This document shows, piece after piece, positions 53,703-62,614 of a DNA stretch of 64,000 bases (position 1 is the first letter of the stretch; every line of letters starts with the position of its first letter). The notes beneath the pieces were generated by a model that was given only the letters and a program-made list of their open reading frames with translations, was not told the DNA's origin and did no database searches. This stretch comes from Acholeplasma granularum ATCC 19168 (GTDB taxonomy: Bacteria > Bacillota_I > Bacilli_A > Acholeplasmatales > Acholeplasmataceae): assembly GCF_000526235.1 (NCBI RefSeq), contig NZ_JAFR01000009.1, forward strand, positions 62,001-126,000, read 5' to 3'. Position numbers and translations under genes: made by a program.

Positions 53703-56387
53703 ATGATTAAAAAGATAACGACACTAATTATGATAATAGGCATCATAATGATTTTTATAATGCCTAAATCATATGCATATAAAGATAACTATTATAACGT
53801 CAATGACTATGGCATCTATGGCAATGACAAAATTGATGATACCGTTAAAATACAAAATTTAATCAATAATTTACCTGATACCTATGAAGGTATATATTTT
53901 CCAAGTGGAAAATATATCGTATCGGGAGAACTTTTTTTTGCACCCAAAGTCAATTTAAAAGGTGCAATAGATGGTTCTACAATTATACACGGTAGTGATA
54001 ATGAATATGCTGCAATATTTAGAGATAGATTTAATGTAGATTTAAGTAATATTATAATTGAAAACTTTATATTTGATAATGTATTAATATTTTCTAATAG
54101 CAACAATCATGACCGCTTTACCATTAGATATAATGTCTTTATCAATGGTAAAAAACCAGACATGAATTTAATGACCGGTTTAAAACCAAATGCCGACAAT
54201 TTAAATGGTGGTGAATTAACTGCATACTATATTAGTAGGAATTATCAAGGTATTGATATATATGAAAATATATTTTTAAGAGATGAATTTAGTAAGGGTA
54301 GAGGTATTGCAACATACTATAATACTAACTCAAATATCCACCATAACTATTTTGGATTACTTGAAAACTATGATCAAACAAAACATCTTGTAACAGCAAA
54401 CATTCAAAGACTATACAATAACATTCAAAGATCATCTAATAATAATGAATTAATACTCAATAGTGATCAAGGCTATTTTATGACTGCAATTAATAATTTA
54501 AATGGTGATCAAAATATTCATATAAATAATAACATCATTCATATTAATGACCACATAGAAGAACTACATTATAACGATAAAAGTGGATTAACCCTAGGCT
54601 TTAACCAAGATCATTTAATCTATTCTAAAGGATTTGATGGACTATTTATTTATAATAACTACTTTAATGGACAACAAAATAATGCAGATGGTGGCGTTAA
54701 AATAAGAAATGGTAAAAATGCTGTTATATATGGTAATTATTTTGATGATGTAGGGTTACTATTATATATTCAAAACGATCATCCAATTAAATATTTTGAA
54801 TCCTTATATGTTGCAGAAAATACCTTTAATATTAGAACTAATCATGGACTATGGGGAAGTGGTATAAGTCTAGGTTTTTATATTGTTGAAAGTTCAAAAG
54901 ATATCACAATAAAAGATAATCAGTTTATATCAGACAAATTAGGAATTGATCATATTATGTTTGATTATAGATATCAAATCGATGATATAGATAATTTACA
55001 TATTAGTAATAATATAAATACCACAAAAGATGAACCTATACTGCTTAAAATAACAAGAAGAAAAAATCTAGCAGATATTATATCTAAAACAAATATAATA
55101 AGTTTAAATCCATACTACCCATCAAACCTAGAAATATTTAATCATCCACTTAATGATATTTACCTAAATGAAGTGTCATATGAAATTATAGAAGATTCAA
55201 TATACAGTGACGGTGATATTTATGTTAATAATCAACCTTATAATTTAAGCAAACTCTTAATTGATGATGAAATACTTATTATTGAAAAAGACCAAAAATT
55301 GCGCAAAATTGAAGGTGTAGATATTTTAATTGATGTAACACTAAAAACAATGTTTACCTACGGGAAAAGTGATGAAAATAATACATTAAATTTAAGAAAT
55401 AATGAATCGAATCTTCTACAATATTTATCCGATTATTCAAAAATAGAATATGATCCATATTTTGTAAATATCACGTCAAATATAATAAATACGTTAAAAG
55501 AAGGATATACCAAAATAGATTTATTTGATGAATTTGGAAAAAAATCATCAATTGATCTTTATATATATAAAAAACTTGATGCACAAATTCATATAGAAGA
55601 TTCAATTTATAGATATGAAAAATCAGCATATGAAATACCTTTAAATTTATTAGAAAACTATTATGAAGTTATTTGGCCAGAATCTTTTCAAATAATTGAC
55701 GAAGAAAATTTAATTGCAACACAATCAGGTGATTTTCAAATAGAAATTCTTGATAAGCTCACCATGAAAAAAATAATTCAGAATATTAGAGTAAATAACG
55801 AATTAAACTTTAGTCTACAACAACATACTAACCCATTTTTTGTAGGAACAATTGTAAAAATTAATTTAAAAACTATCTATGATAAGGATATTTTAGAAAT
55901 AACTACATCAACTAACTTAAAAAAAATAGGTGATTTTACATTTGAGGTTATATCATTTGGTCCTGCATATATTAAACTTACTAATAAAGTAACGAATGAA
56001 TCTAATCAAAATAATTTTAATACATTTGACTACATATCTAAAATTAATTTAGAATCAGAAGTTACACAATTAAACATCGATGAATCATTCTTACTTAAAC
56101 CATTTATAGAAAATGAATATGAACTGGATTCATTTAGTTTTTATTCAAGTAATAATGATATTATTAGTGTCAATGAAGCAGGCCTATTAACTGCTAAAAA
56201 TAAAGGATTTTCAGTGATTACCGTTCAAGGGGATTACTCTAAAATAACACATACTTTTCTAGTAAACGTTATAGAAGATAATCAAAAAATGAATGTATCA
56301 CTTTATACAGTCATAGCTGGTTTAACAATACTTGGAATAAGTAGTGCATCATTTATTATCTATAAAATTAAAATGAATAAAAAATAA
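53703..56387 (+). CDS. Membrane-anchored right-handed beta-helix protein
   Basis: This 894-residue secreted protein has a signal peptide (about 1-25) and a right-handed parallel beta-helix of the pectate-lyase superfamily (about 30-450), opening with YYNVNDYGIYGNDKIDDTVKIQ and full of N-rich rungs. The middle region (about 455-790) is unclassified. A BIG2-like domain (about 795-862, SVNEAGLLTAKNKGFSVITVQ) and a C-terminal helix with basic tail (about 870-894) follow. It may be a further lyase or glycoside hydrolase, or a binding protein; catalytic residues are not identifiable. GAGG lies before the ATG. It is the last gene of the long operon. Confidence 0.82.
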   Translation: MIKKITTLIMIIGIIMIFIMPKSYAYKDNYYNVNDYGIYGNDKIDDTVKIQNLINNLPDTYEGIYFPSGKYIVSGELFFAPKVNLKGAIDGSTIIHGSDNEYAAIFRDRFNVDLSNIIIENFIFDNVLIFSNSNNHDRFTIRYNVFINGKKPDMNLMTGLKPNADNLNGGELTAYYISRNYQGIDIYENIFLRDEFSKGRGIATYYNTNSNIHHNYFGLLENYDQTKHLVTANIQRLYNNIQRSSNNNELILNSDQGYFMTAINNLNGDQNIHINNNIIHINDHIEELHYNDKSGLTLGFNQDHLIYSKGFDGLFIYNNYFNGQQNNADGGVKIRNGKNAVIYGNYFDDVGLLLYIQNDHPIKYFESLYVAENTFNIRTNHGLWGSGISLGFYIVESSKDITIKDNQFISDKLGIDHIMFDYRYQIDDIDNLHISNNINTTKDEPILLKITRRKNLADIISKTNIISLNPYYPSNLEIFNHPLNDIYLNEVSYEIIEDSIYSDGDIYVNNQPYNLSKLLIDDEILIIEKDQKLRKIEGVDILIDVTLKTMFTYGKSDENNTLNLRNNESNLLQYLSDYSKIEYDPYFVNITSNIINTLKEGYTKIDLFDEFGKKSSIDLYIYKKLDAQIHIEDSIYRYEKSAYEIPLNLLENYYEVIWPESFQIIDEENLIATQSGDFQIEILDKLTMKKIIQNIRVNNELNFSLQQHTNPFFVGTIVKINLKTIYDKDILEITTSTNLKKIGDFTFEVISFGPAYIKLTNKVTNESNQNNFNTFDYISKINLESEVTQLNIDESFLLKPFIENEYELDSFSFYSSNNDIISVNEAGLLTAKNKGFSVITVQGDYSKITHTFLVNVIEDNQKMNVSLYTVIAGLTILGISSASFIIYKIKMNKK

Positions 56388-56391
56388 AGTA

Positions 56392-56423
56392 AAAAGGTTG
56401 TATCAAAATTGATACAACCTTTT
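56392..56423. terminator. Bidirectional terminator, beta-helix gene / araC-type gene
   Basis: A perfect 15-bp inverted repeat (AAAAGGTTGTATCAA at 56392-56406 and its complement at 56409-56423) with a 2-base centre lies between convergent genes. It touches the stop codon of the regulator. Confidence 0.85.
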
Positions 56424-57249
56424 AATATGTCTTCCTATAAATAGAAGGAGATACATTAAAATAGTTTTTAAAAGCTTTAGAAAAATGGGCAACATCATCA
56501 TAACCGACAAAGTTTGCAGCATATTTAATCGATATATTAGGTGATTTTAATAAATCTGCAGCCTTGTTTAATCTTAAAGAAATGATATATTCTATAATAT
56601 TTAAATTATATTTATTTTTAAATAAATTCGTTAAATAATTATGACTTAATGACACGTGATTAATGACATCAGAAACCTTTAAATTAGGATCAGAATAATT
56701 TAATTCAATATATTTCACAGCCTTATCAACATAGTCTAGTTTATCGAAGTTATATCTATATTGTTCCTTAAGTAGGATAGTGATGATTTGTAGAAATAAA
56801 TCATTTAAATAAATAGGATATAAAGTATCATCATTTTCATATTTAAATAAATTCTTAAAGACATCCTTAATATCATTAAAGTAAAAAGATTTTAAAACAG
56901 GGTTATCAATACTAAAGTTTAATAATTTAAATAAAACATTAATTTCTTCTTGATTACCATCAATATCAAACCATACATAAGTCCAAGGATCATTTAAATT
57001 AGGATAATAAGACATCATTTTATTTTTAGGTGTAATAAATATTTGGTTTGAACCAATTTCATAAGATTTATCATTTAGATTAAAATAACCTGTTCCTGAT
57101 AAAACAAAATGTATAGTATAGTGCATGTGTTTTCTTTCTTGTTTAATACCTTTTAAGATATTAAAATCATGTGTTCCAACAGACATGATACTAAATTTTG
57201 GTAAAGTTGACTGAATGGATTTGACATAAATGGGTCTTTCTTTAAACAT
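56422..57249 (-). CDS. AraC-family transcriptional regulator
   Basis: This 275-residue regulator has an N-terminal cupin ligand-binding domain (about 20-140, HYTIHFVLSGTGYFNLNDKSYEIGSNQIFI) and a C-terminal double helix-turn-helix (about 175-275, SHNYLTNLFKNKYNLNIIEYI and ANFVGYDDVAHFSKAFKNYF). It probably senses a sugar. It is divergent from galT-nahK, which it may control together with its own gene through the shared 153-base region. AAAGGTG lies before the ATG. Confidence 0.92.
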   Translation of the reverse strand: MFKERPIYVKSIQSTLPKFSIMSVGTHDFNILKGIKQERKHMHYTIHFVLSGTGYFNLNDKSYEIGSNQIFITPKNKMMSYYPNLNDPWTYVWFDIDGNQEEINVLFKLLNFSIDNPVLKSFYFNDIKDVFKNLFKYENDDTLYPIYLNDLFLQIITILLKEQYRYNFDKLDYVDKAVKYIELNYSDPNLKVSDVINHVSLSHNYLTNLFKNKYNLNIIEYIISLRLNKAADLLKSPNISIKYAANFVGYDDVAHFSKAFKNYFNVSPSIYRKTY

Positions 57250-57275
57250 AAATTACGCACACCTTTCTATAAAGT

Positions 57276-57305
57276 ATTATATCACCTTAGTGTGAAATAA
57301 TACAA
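57276..57305 (-). promoter_or_regulatory. Promoter of araC-type gene with palindrome in the spacer
   Basis: On the minus strand TTGTAT (57300-57305), an 18-base spacer and TATAAT (57276-57281) with TGA before it. The spacer holds the inverted repeat TCAC-N6-GTGA (57282-57295), a likely operator for autoregulation. Confidence 0.5.
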
Positions 57306-57340
57306 ATACATATTAAATTTCTACATATTAATAAGGTTAT

Positions 57341-57346
57341 TATAAT
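57341..57346 (+). promoter_or_regulatory. -10 element for galT-nahK
   Basis: A perfect TATAAT at 57341-57346 lies 57 bases before galT. No good -35 is present, which fits a promoter that needs an activator such as the divergent AraC-type protein. Confidence 0.5.
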
Positions 57347-57402
57347 GATAAAATATAACTAATAAATAACTTATAAAAAGTTTTTTAAGGAGGTATTTAA
57401 TA

Positions 57403-58914
57403 ATGATTTATCAACATATTGAAAATTTAATATCTTATGGAATCTATAATCTCTTATTAGATCCTAAGGATGTAATTTATAAAAGAAATTTATTATGGGA
57501 TGCCCTTAAATTAGATGGTATGAATAACCTACCTAAACCAACAATTGATCCATCAAAAGAAACGACACCTGATAAAATATTAAATGAAATTATACATAGT
57601 AGTGAATTTATATTTAAAAATGAAGAAAATGAATTAATTACTACAAAACTCATGGGTATATTAAGTTTATTACCATCTAAAATTATAGATAAATTTCATA
57701 GTTTTAAATCCATAGAAGATAGCACAAATTGGTTTTATGATTACCAAATAAAAAATAATTATATTCAAATTAATAAGATTAATCAAAATATTATATGGAA
57801 ATCAAAAAATACAATACACCCACTAAAAATTACTATAAATTTAACCAAACCAGAATTAAGTAATGAAGAAATTAAACGTAAATCACTTGTAGAAAAAAAT
57901 GATTATCCACTTTCATTATTAGCTAAAGAAAATGTCGGATTTAAAGGTAATTTAAATCATCCGGCAAGACAAAACTTAAGAACAATTCCAATTTTGTTAA
58001 ACAATGAATCATGGTTTTGGCAATACTCACCTTACGGATATTTTAAAGAACACTTAATTGCAATCAATGATGAATACACCCCAATGGTTGTAGATCATGC
58101 AACAATTAAAAAATTAACTAATTTTGTTGATATGTACCCACATTATTTTATAGGCTCTAATGCGAGTCTTCCAATTATTGGAGGATCTATATTAAGTCAT
58201 GAACACTTTCAAGGTGGTAGAGAAACTCTACCTTTAATGAAAGTTCGTGAAGGCATTAAATTTATTGATCCGGAATTTTTAGATGTTAATATCACCAAAC
58301 TTAATTGGTATAGTAGTGTTCTACGTTTTGAGTCTATAAACAGAAAAAACATCATAAATGCAGCAACAAAAATATTAAATCATTGGAAAAGTTATTCAAA
58401 CCCTAAAATTGATATCATTTCAAATACAAATAATGAGATGCATAACTCTGCAACTATCATTGTAAGAAGAACTAATGATGCATACATTCTAGATATGATA
58501 CTTAGAAACAATCGCACAAATAAAGATTACCCACAAGGCATCTTCCATGCACATAAAAAGCATCATCATATCAAATCAGAAGGTATAGGTCTAATTGAAG
58601 CGATGGGGCTATTTATACTACCTGTACGCTTAAAAAGACAAATCAATACTATCACTGATTATCTATATAGTGGTGAGGAAGACCTATTAACAAATGATTT
58701 AAATATACATAAAGAATTTATTAATTACTTAAAACAAAAAACACAATCAAAAAAACTAAACAAAGATGAAATACATGAGATTATTAAGAATGAAATTAAC
58801 TTAATATGTGAAGACATTCTAATTAATATCGCTGTATTTAAACCGAATATGGAAGGTCAAATGGCATTTGATGAATTCCTATTAAATCAAGGACTTGAAA
58901 GGGAAAAAAGATGA
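57403..58914 (+). CDS. galT: UTP/UDP-glucose-hexose-1-phosphate uridylyltransferase, class II
   Basis: This 503-residue GalT is of the long Firmicute class. The HxH nucleophile motif is SHEHFQGG (H266, H268), with LNHPARQNLRTIPI and WFWQYSPYGYFKEH typical of the class. It moves UMP between hexose-1-phosphates; paired with a hexosamine 1-kinase it likely makes UDP-GalNAc or UDP-GlcNAc as well as UDP-galactose. AAGGAGG lies before the ATG. The stop TGA overlaps the next start (ATGA), coupling the two genes. Confidence 0.95.
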   Translation: MIYQHIENLISYGIYNLLLDPKDVIYKRNLLWDALKLDGMNNLPKPTIDPSKETTPDKILNEIIHSSEFIFKNEENELITTKLMGILSLLPSKIIDKFHSFKSIEDSTNWFYDYQIKNNYIQINKINQNIIWKSKNTIHPLKITINLTKPELSNEEIKRKSLVEKNDYPLSLLAKENVGFKGNLNHPARQNLRTIPILLNNESWFWQYSPYGYFKEHLIAINDEYTPMVVDHATIKKLTNFVDMYPHYFIGSNASLPIIGGSILSHEHFQGGRETLPLMKVREGIKFIDPEFLDVNITKLNWYSSVLRFESINRKNIINAATKILNHWKSYSNPKIDIISNTNNEMHNSATIIVRRTNDAYILDMILRNNRTNKDYPQGIFHAHKKHHHIKSEGIGLIEAMGLFILPVRLKRQINTITDYLYSGEEDLLTNDLNIHKEFINYLKQKTQSKKLNKDEIHEIIKNEINLICEDILINIAVFKPNMEGQMAFDEFLLNQGLEREKR

Positions 58915-60005
58915 TTAACATTACTAAAAACTTTAAATTTGAAGGCACACTTATTAATACATTTAGATATGGACAAGGACATATTAATGAAACCCATGTT
59001 GTTGTATATAAATTAGATAACTTCAAATACAGAAGATATTTACTTCAAAAAATTAATTCTAATGTCTTTAAAGATGTTGAAGGATTAATGAAAAACATTA
59101 AAAGAGTAACCGAATTTGCTCATCAATCAATTATTAATGAAGGTGGTAACCCTTTTACAGAATCATTAACACTTATACCTACAATAGATAATAAAGACTA
59201 TTATGTAACAAGTAATAATGAATATTGGCGTGCTTACATATTTGTTGAAGAAGGACTAGGGTATGAAATGGTTAATGATAATGAACTCTTTTATCAAAGT
59301 GGTATAGCTTTTGGTAAATTTCAAAAGTTATTATCAAATTTCGATGCAAATACATTAAGCGAACCAATTAAAGATTTTCATCATACAAAAGTAAGATTAG
59401 ATCATTTAAAAGAAGCTATTAAAAACAATATTGCCAAGAGATTAGATTTTGTTAAAGATGAAATTGAATTTTACTTAAATAGATATGAGTATGCAAGTAA
59501 GATTACAACACTTTTAGAAAGTGGTAAGATGCCTTATAGAGTGACACATAATGATACCAAACTCAATAACGTACTCATTAATCCAATTACAAAAAAAGCA
59601 CAATGTGTCATTGATTTAGATACAATCATGAAAGGTAGTATCATTTATGATTTTGGAGATTCCATACGTTTTGGTGCAAATGATAACTTAGAAGATGAAA
59701 AAGATCTAACTAAAGTTAACTTTAATATTGAAAAGTATAAAACTTTCTCTTTAGGGTTTATTAATGAAGTGAAAAGTGTTTTACATCCACTTGAAATTGA
59801 AAACATGGCATTTGGTGCAATTTTAATGACTTATGAATGTGGCATGAGATTTTTAACGGATTACCTTAATGGAGATACGTATTTTAGAACAAAATATCCA
59901 GATCAAAATCTAGACCGTACAAGAACTCAGATGAAACTTGTAGTAGATATGGAAAAAGCATTACCACAGATGAATGAAATAATTACCAACATCATAAATA
60001 AATAG
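58911..60005 (+). CDS. nahK: N-acetylhexosamine 1-kinase
   Basis: This 364-residue phosphotransferase is of the aminoglycoside-phosphotransferase fold. It has the Brenner motif HNDTKLNNVL (H213 to K217 and onward) and the metal motif CVIDLDT (D235) with YDFGDSIRFGAN, closely like bifidobacterial NahK. It phosphorylates GlcNAc or GalNAc at C1 with ATP, giving the substrate for GalT. No lacto-N-biose phosphorylase, its usual partner, is in the window, so the hexosamine probably comes from GAG breakdown. It overlaps galT by 4 bases. Confidence 0.9.
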   Translation: MINITKNFKFEGTLINTFRYGQGHINETHVVVYKLDNFKYRRYLLQKINSNVFKDVEGLMKNIKRVTEFAHQSIINEGGNPFTESLTLIPTIDNKDYYVTSNNEYWRAYIFVEEGLGYEMVNDNELFYQSGIAFGKFQKLLSNFDANTLSEPIKDFHHTKVRLDHLKEAIKNNIAKRLDFVKDEIEFYLNRYEYASKITTLLESGKMPYRVTHNDTKLNNVLINPITKKAQCVIDLDTIMKGSIIYDFGDSIRFGANDNLEDEKDLTKVNFNIEKYKTFSLGFINEVKSVLHPLEIENMAFGAILMTYECGMRFLTDYLNGDTYFRTKYPDQNLDRTRTQMKLVVDMEKALPQMNEIITNIINK

Positions 60006-60013
60006 ATTACTTA

Positions 60014-60046
60014 AAATAAGCTCAAAGAAATTTTGAGCTTATTTTT
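60014..60046 (+). terminator. Terminator after nahK
   Basis: AAATAAGCTCAAA (60014-60026) pairs with TTTGAGCTTATTT (60032-60044) across a 5-base loop, followed by Ts. It marks the right end of the sugar locus. Confidence 0.85.
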
Positions 60047-60084
60047 ATGGAATAATTAAAAATAATTAAAACTTATCTAAGCAA

Positions 60085-60093
60085 TGTTATAAT
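60085..60093 (+). promoter_or_regulatory. Extended -10 promoter for DUF402 gene
   Basis: TGTTATAAT (60085-60093), with the hexamer at 60088-60093, lies 25 bases before the ATG. No -35 is evident. Confidence 0.5.
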
Positions 60094-60117
60094 AAAGACC
60101 ACAGGTGGGATAATATT

Positions 60118-60702
60118 ATGAAAATGAAAAAAGGCAAAAAAATTCAAATTCAAGGATATAAACATGATGGTAGTCTACATAGAGTATGGACAAGTTCTTT
60201 TATTATTGATGATAATGAATCTTATTTAGTAACAGGAAATCATCGTACGAAAGTTATTGAATCTGATGGAAGAAACTGGTATACTAAAGAACCCGCATTA
60301 TGTTATTTTTTTGAAGAAGAATGGTTTAACATTATTGCGATGATAAAAAAAGATGGCATTCATTATTATTGTAATGTTTCTAGTCCTTATGTAATCGATT
60401 TAGAAGCAATTAAATATATAGATTATGACTTAGATATTAGAATGTATCCGAATGGTAGATTAGTTGTTTTAGATCATAAAGAATTTACTCAAAATGCAGA
60501 TAAAATGCAATACTCAGAAGATATAAAGAAAATCGCTCTTCATGCGATTACTGAACTTAAAACATGGATAAGAGAGAAACGTCCTCCTTTTGATAAAGTC
60601 ACTGTAAATCGTGATTTAGAGACGTTTAAAAAGATATTAGCACACGAAGAAGAACTTAAACAAATTAAAACAAACAAAGAAAGAAGGGCAAAAATCAGAT
60701 GA
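60118..60702 (+). CDS. ntdp: DUF402 nucleoside tri-/diphosphate phosphatase
   Basis: This 194-residue cytoplasmic protein is of the DUF402/UPF0374 family; Staphylococcus and Bacillus members hydrolyse nucleoside tri- and diphosphates. It has the beta-barrel core with LVTGNHRTKVIESDGRNW and YCNVSSPYVID, the metal-binding acidic YDLDIRMYPNGRLVVLD, and the C-terminal helical segment REKRPPFDK. AGGTGGG precedes the ATG. The stop overlaps the next start (ATGA). Confidence 0.88.
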   Translation: MKMKKGKKIQIQGYKHDGSLHRVWTSSFIIDDNESYLVTGNHRTKVIESDGRNWYTKEPALCYFFEEEWFNIIAMIKKDGIHYYCNVSSPYVIDLEAIKYIDYDLDIRMYPNGRLVVLDHKEFTQNADKMQYSEDIKKIALHAITELKTWIREKRPPFDKVTVNRDLETFKKILAHEEELKQIKTNKERRAKIR

Positions 60703-61235
60703 ATAACAAATCATATGATGAAATGAAATATGATTTAATCGTAAGAAGATTAAATCAAAGAGGGGTAGAAGTAATTGATATTGCTAACATAACACACGGA
60801 TTACAAAAGCAATATCTAAAAGATTTAACGCTAGAAACATGTATCGAACACGTAAATCGTGTACTTGTGAAAAGAGAGGTTCAAAATGCTGTATTAACAG
60901 GGATTGAACTAGACATTTTAGCAGAAGAAGGAAAGTTAAGTGAACCTTTATCAACACTTTTAATGACGGATTATGGTCTTTATGGCATTGATGAAATATT
61001 AGCGCTATCTATAGTAAACGTCTACGGTTCTATTGGACTTACAAATTTTGGATATGTCGATAAATTAAAATTAGGGATTATTAAAGACTTAGATTCTAAG
61101 GTTGAAGGGGTTTTACGTTGTAATACATTCTTAGATGATTTAGTAGGAGCTGTTGCAGCAGCAGCTGCAAGTAGTATTGCACATAGATATGCTGAAACAA
61201 GTGTAGTAATTGATGCATATAAAAAAGGCAATTAA
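60699..61235 (+). CDS. Phosphatidylglycerophosphatase A-like protein (YutG family)
   Basis: This 178-residue protein is related to PgpA (PF04608), which dephosphorylates phosphatidylglycerol phosphate. Typical segments are TDYGLYGIDEILALSIVNVYGSIGLTNFGYVDK and FLDDLVGAVAAAAASSIAHR. The Firmicute YutG subgroup is soluble-looking, without E. coli PgpA's full membrane pattern, and its substrate is less certain. It is translationally coupled to the DUF402 gene by a 4-base overlap. Confidence 0.85.
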   Translation: MNNKSYDEMKYDLIVRRLNQRGVEVIDIANITHGLQKQYLKDLTLETCIEHVNRVLVKREVQNAVLTGIELDILAEEGKLSEPLSTLLMTDYGLYGIDEILALSIVNVYGSIGLTNFGYVDKLKLGIIKDLDSKVEGVLRCNTFLDDLVGAVAAAAASSIAHRYAETSVVIDAYKKGN

Positions 61236-61268
61236 TAAAGAAATTTAAAATATAAGATAAATAAAATA

Positions 61269-61296
61269 AAAAACTATCCTTGGTGGGATAGTTTTT
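61269..61296. terminator. Bidirectional terminator, PgpA-like / tRNA-Gly
   Basis: AAAAACTATCC (61269-61279) and GGATAGTTTTT (61286-61296) form a perfect 11-bp stem with a 6-base loop. Confidence 0.85.
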
Positions 61297-61306
61297 AAAT
61301 ATTTAC

Positions 61307-61381
61307 TGGAGCCGGTGAGCAGGATCGAACTGCCGTCTAAGCCTTGGCAAGGCCTTGTAATAACCATTATACGACACCGAC
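61307..61381 (-). tRNA. tRNA-Gly (anticodon GCC)
   Basis: A 75-base tRNA with encoded CCA. The acceptor is GTCGGTG/CACCGGC with one T-G pair, anticodon stem AGGCC/GGCTT around TTGCCAA (anticodon GCC), and T loop TTCGATC. Confidence 0.95.
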
Positions 61382-61394
61382 AGGCTGCCTTATT

Positions 61395-61424
61395 ATAATA
61401 TCAAATATCAGGAGTGTTTGTCAA
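61395..61424 (-). promoter_or_regulatory. Promoter of tRNA-Gly
   Basis: On the minus strand a consensus TTGACA (61419-61424), an 18-base spacer and TATTAT (61395-61400) with TGA before it lie 13 bases from the tRNA 5' end. It is the only perfect -35 found in the window. Confidence 0.75.
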
Positions 61425-61486
61425 GCCATATTTTTAAGAAAATGATAAGTTTAGATGTTATAATATTTTAGAAGAGGTGATTTGAC

Positions 61487-62614
61487 TTGAAAAAGAATTT
61501 ACTTAAAGTATTAATCATTATAATTATAGGTATTTTTATAGGGTTTATGGATACTTTTTTACAATATGAAGGATACTGGCATCATTTTAAATTAGGACTT
61601 GGAACATCACCTATTTATTTTCATATAATATATGGGATCATTTCTGTATTTTTAGCAATACTATTTCATGAACTCGGACACTTTATAAAGTTTAAACGTT
61701 TAGGTATTGGTATTAAAGCAATATATGTTCTAGGTTTTGCATTTGTTAAGGAAGATAAGAGATGGAAATTAAGATTTGCACCAATGTTCTTTCTACTTGT
61801 TGGTGGTATTGTTATACCTGAACACATAGAAATTAAAACTGAAGCAGATGAAGTTAAAATGATTGATATTTTTAAGAAAGTACTTCTTGCAGGACCTAAA
61901 GCATCAATTATATATGGTGCATTTGTATTTATATTATGGGTTGTCTTCTTATTTACAAATCTCTACATTATAAATGGTATATTATTCACCCTAATGATTA
62001 TAACAAGTTTAATGACAATACTTGCCGTAATGTCATCAAGGGTAAGTAAAAACGGTTTATATGGTGATTTTGCAGCAATAAAGGCTTTTGATAAGGATGA
62101 GTTGTTTAGATTATCTTACTTACTTCAATTAACGACATTTTTAGAACACAGCACTGAAAGTGTAAATTATTTATGGCCTAAAATCGTTAAGATATTATCG
62201 GAAAGAAATTTTCATTCAAACAAGTTATATGCAAATTTGTTAAGTCAGTATTTGCATGAAATTACTTTTAATCATCAAATAGGTTCAACAGCAATTGATT
62301 CTAAAATTAATCAATTTTTAAGAACGACTAGAGATGATGAAGAAGCTTTTGCACTTTATTTTCAAATAATATATTATTATGAATCTTTAGGAAATAAAGA
62401 AAAAGTAATAGAAATGTTAAATAAATTAGATATTACCAAATTTAATGTGAATTCAAAGGTCATGATGTATTATTTAAAACTATCTAATCATCTATTAGGA
62501 TTTAAAGATGAAATGGATTTTTTAAGTAATGATAAGAATATAGTTTCAAGTTCACTTTCTTGGGTATATAAACCTTTAAGATTGAAATCTGAAATTAAGG
62601 AAATAATCAAATGA
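61487..62614 (+). CDS. M50-like membrane zinc metalloprotease
   Basis: This 375-residue membrane protein has about five predicted helices in residues 1-190 and a soluble helical C-terminal part (about 195-375). HELGH (H61, E62, H65) in the second helix is a zinc protease motif. LLAGPKASIIYG and D194 in GLYGDFAAIKAF resemble the GP and Asp elements of the M50/S2P family. It may process membrane proteins or peptides; no substrate is known. The start is TTG at 61487, with AGAGGTGA before it and an extended -10 (TATAAT, 61459-61464). It is coupled by 4 bases to the methyltransferase gene. Confidence 0.8.
   Translation: MKKNLLKVLIIIIIGIFIGFMDTFLQYEGYWHHFKLGLGTSPIYFHIIYGIISVFLAILFHELGHFIKFKRLGIGIKAIYVLGFAFVKEDKRWKLRFAPMFFLLVGGIVIPEHIEIKTEADEVKMIDIFKKVLLAGPKASIIYGAFVFILWVVFLFTNLYIINGILFTLMIITSLMTILAVMSSRVSKNGLYGDFAAIKAFDKDELFRLSYLLQLTTFLEHSTESVNYLWPKIVKILSERNFHSNKLYANLLSQYLHEITFNHQIGSTAIDSKINQFLRTTRDDEEAFALYFQIIYYYESLGNKEKVIEMLNKLDITKFNVNSKVMMYYLKLSNHLLGFKDEMDFLSNDKNIVSSSLSWVYKPLRLKSEIKEIIK

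Noticed and set aside
53703-56387. Chondroitinase B (PL6) for the beta-helix protein
   Set aside because: The fold fits, but no PL6 catalytic Lys/Arg pattern could be located by eye; the beta-helix is too generic to name an enzyme.
30862-60005. Insertion sequences, integrases, prophage genes or CRISPR arrays
   Set aside because: None seen on either strand; the locus shows no mobile-element gene or regular repeat-spacer pattern.
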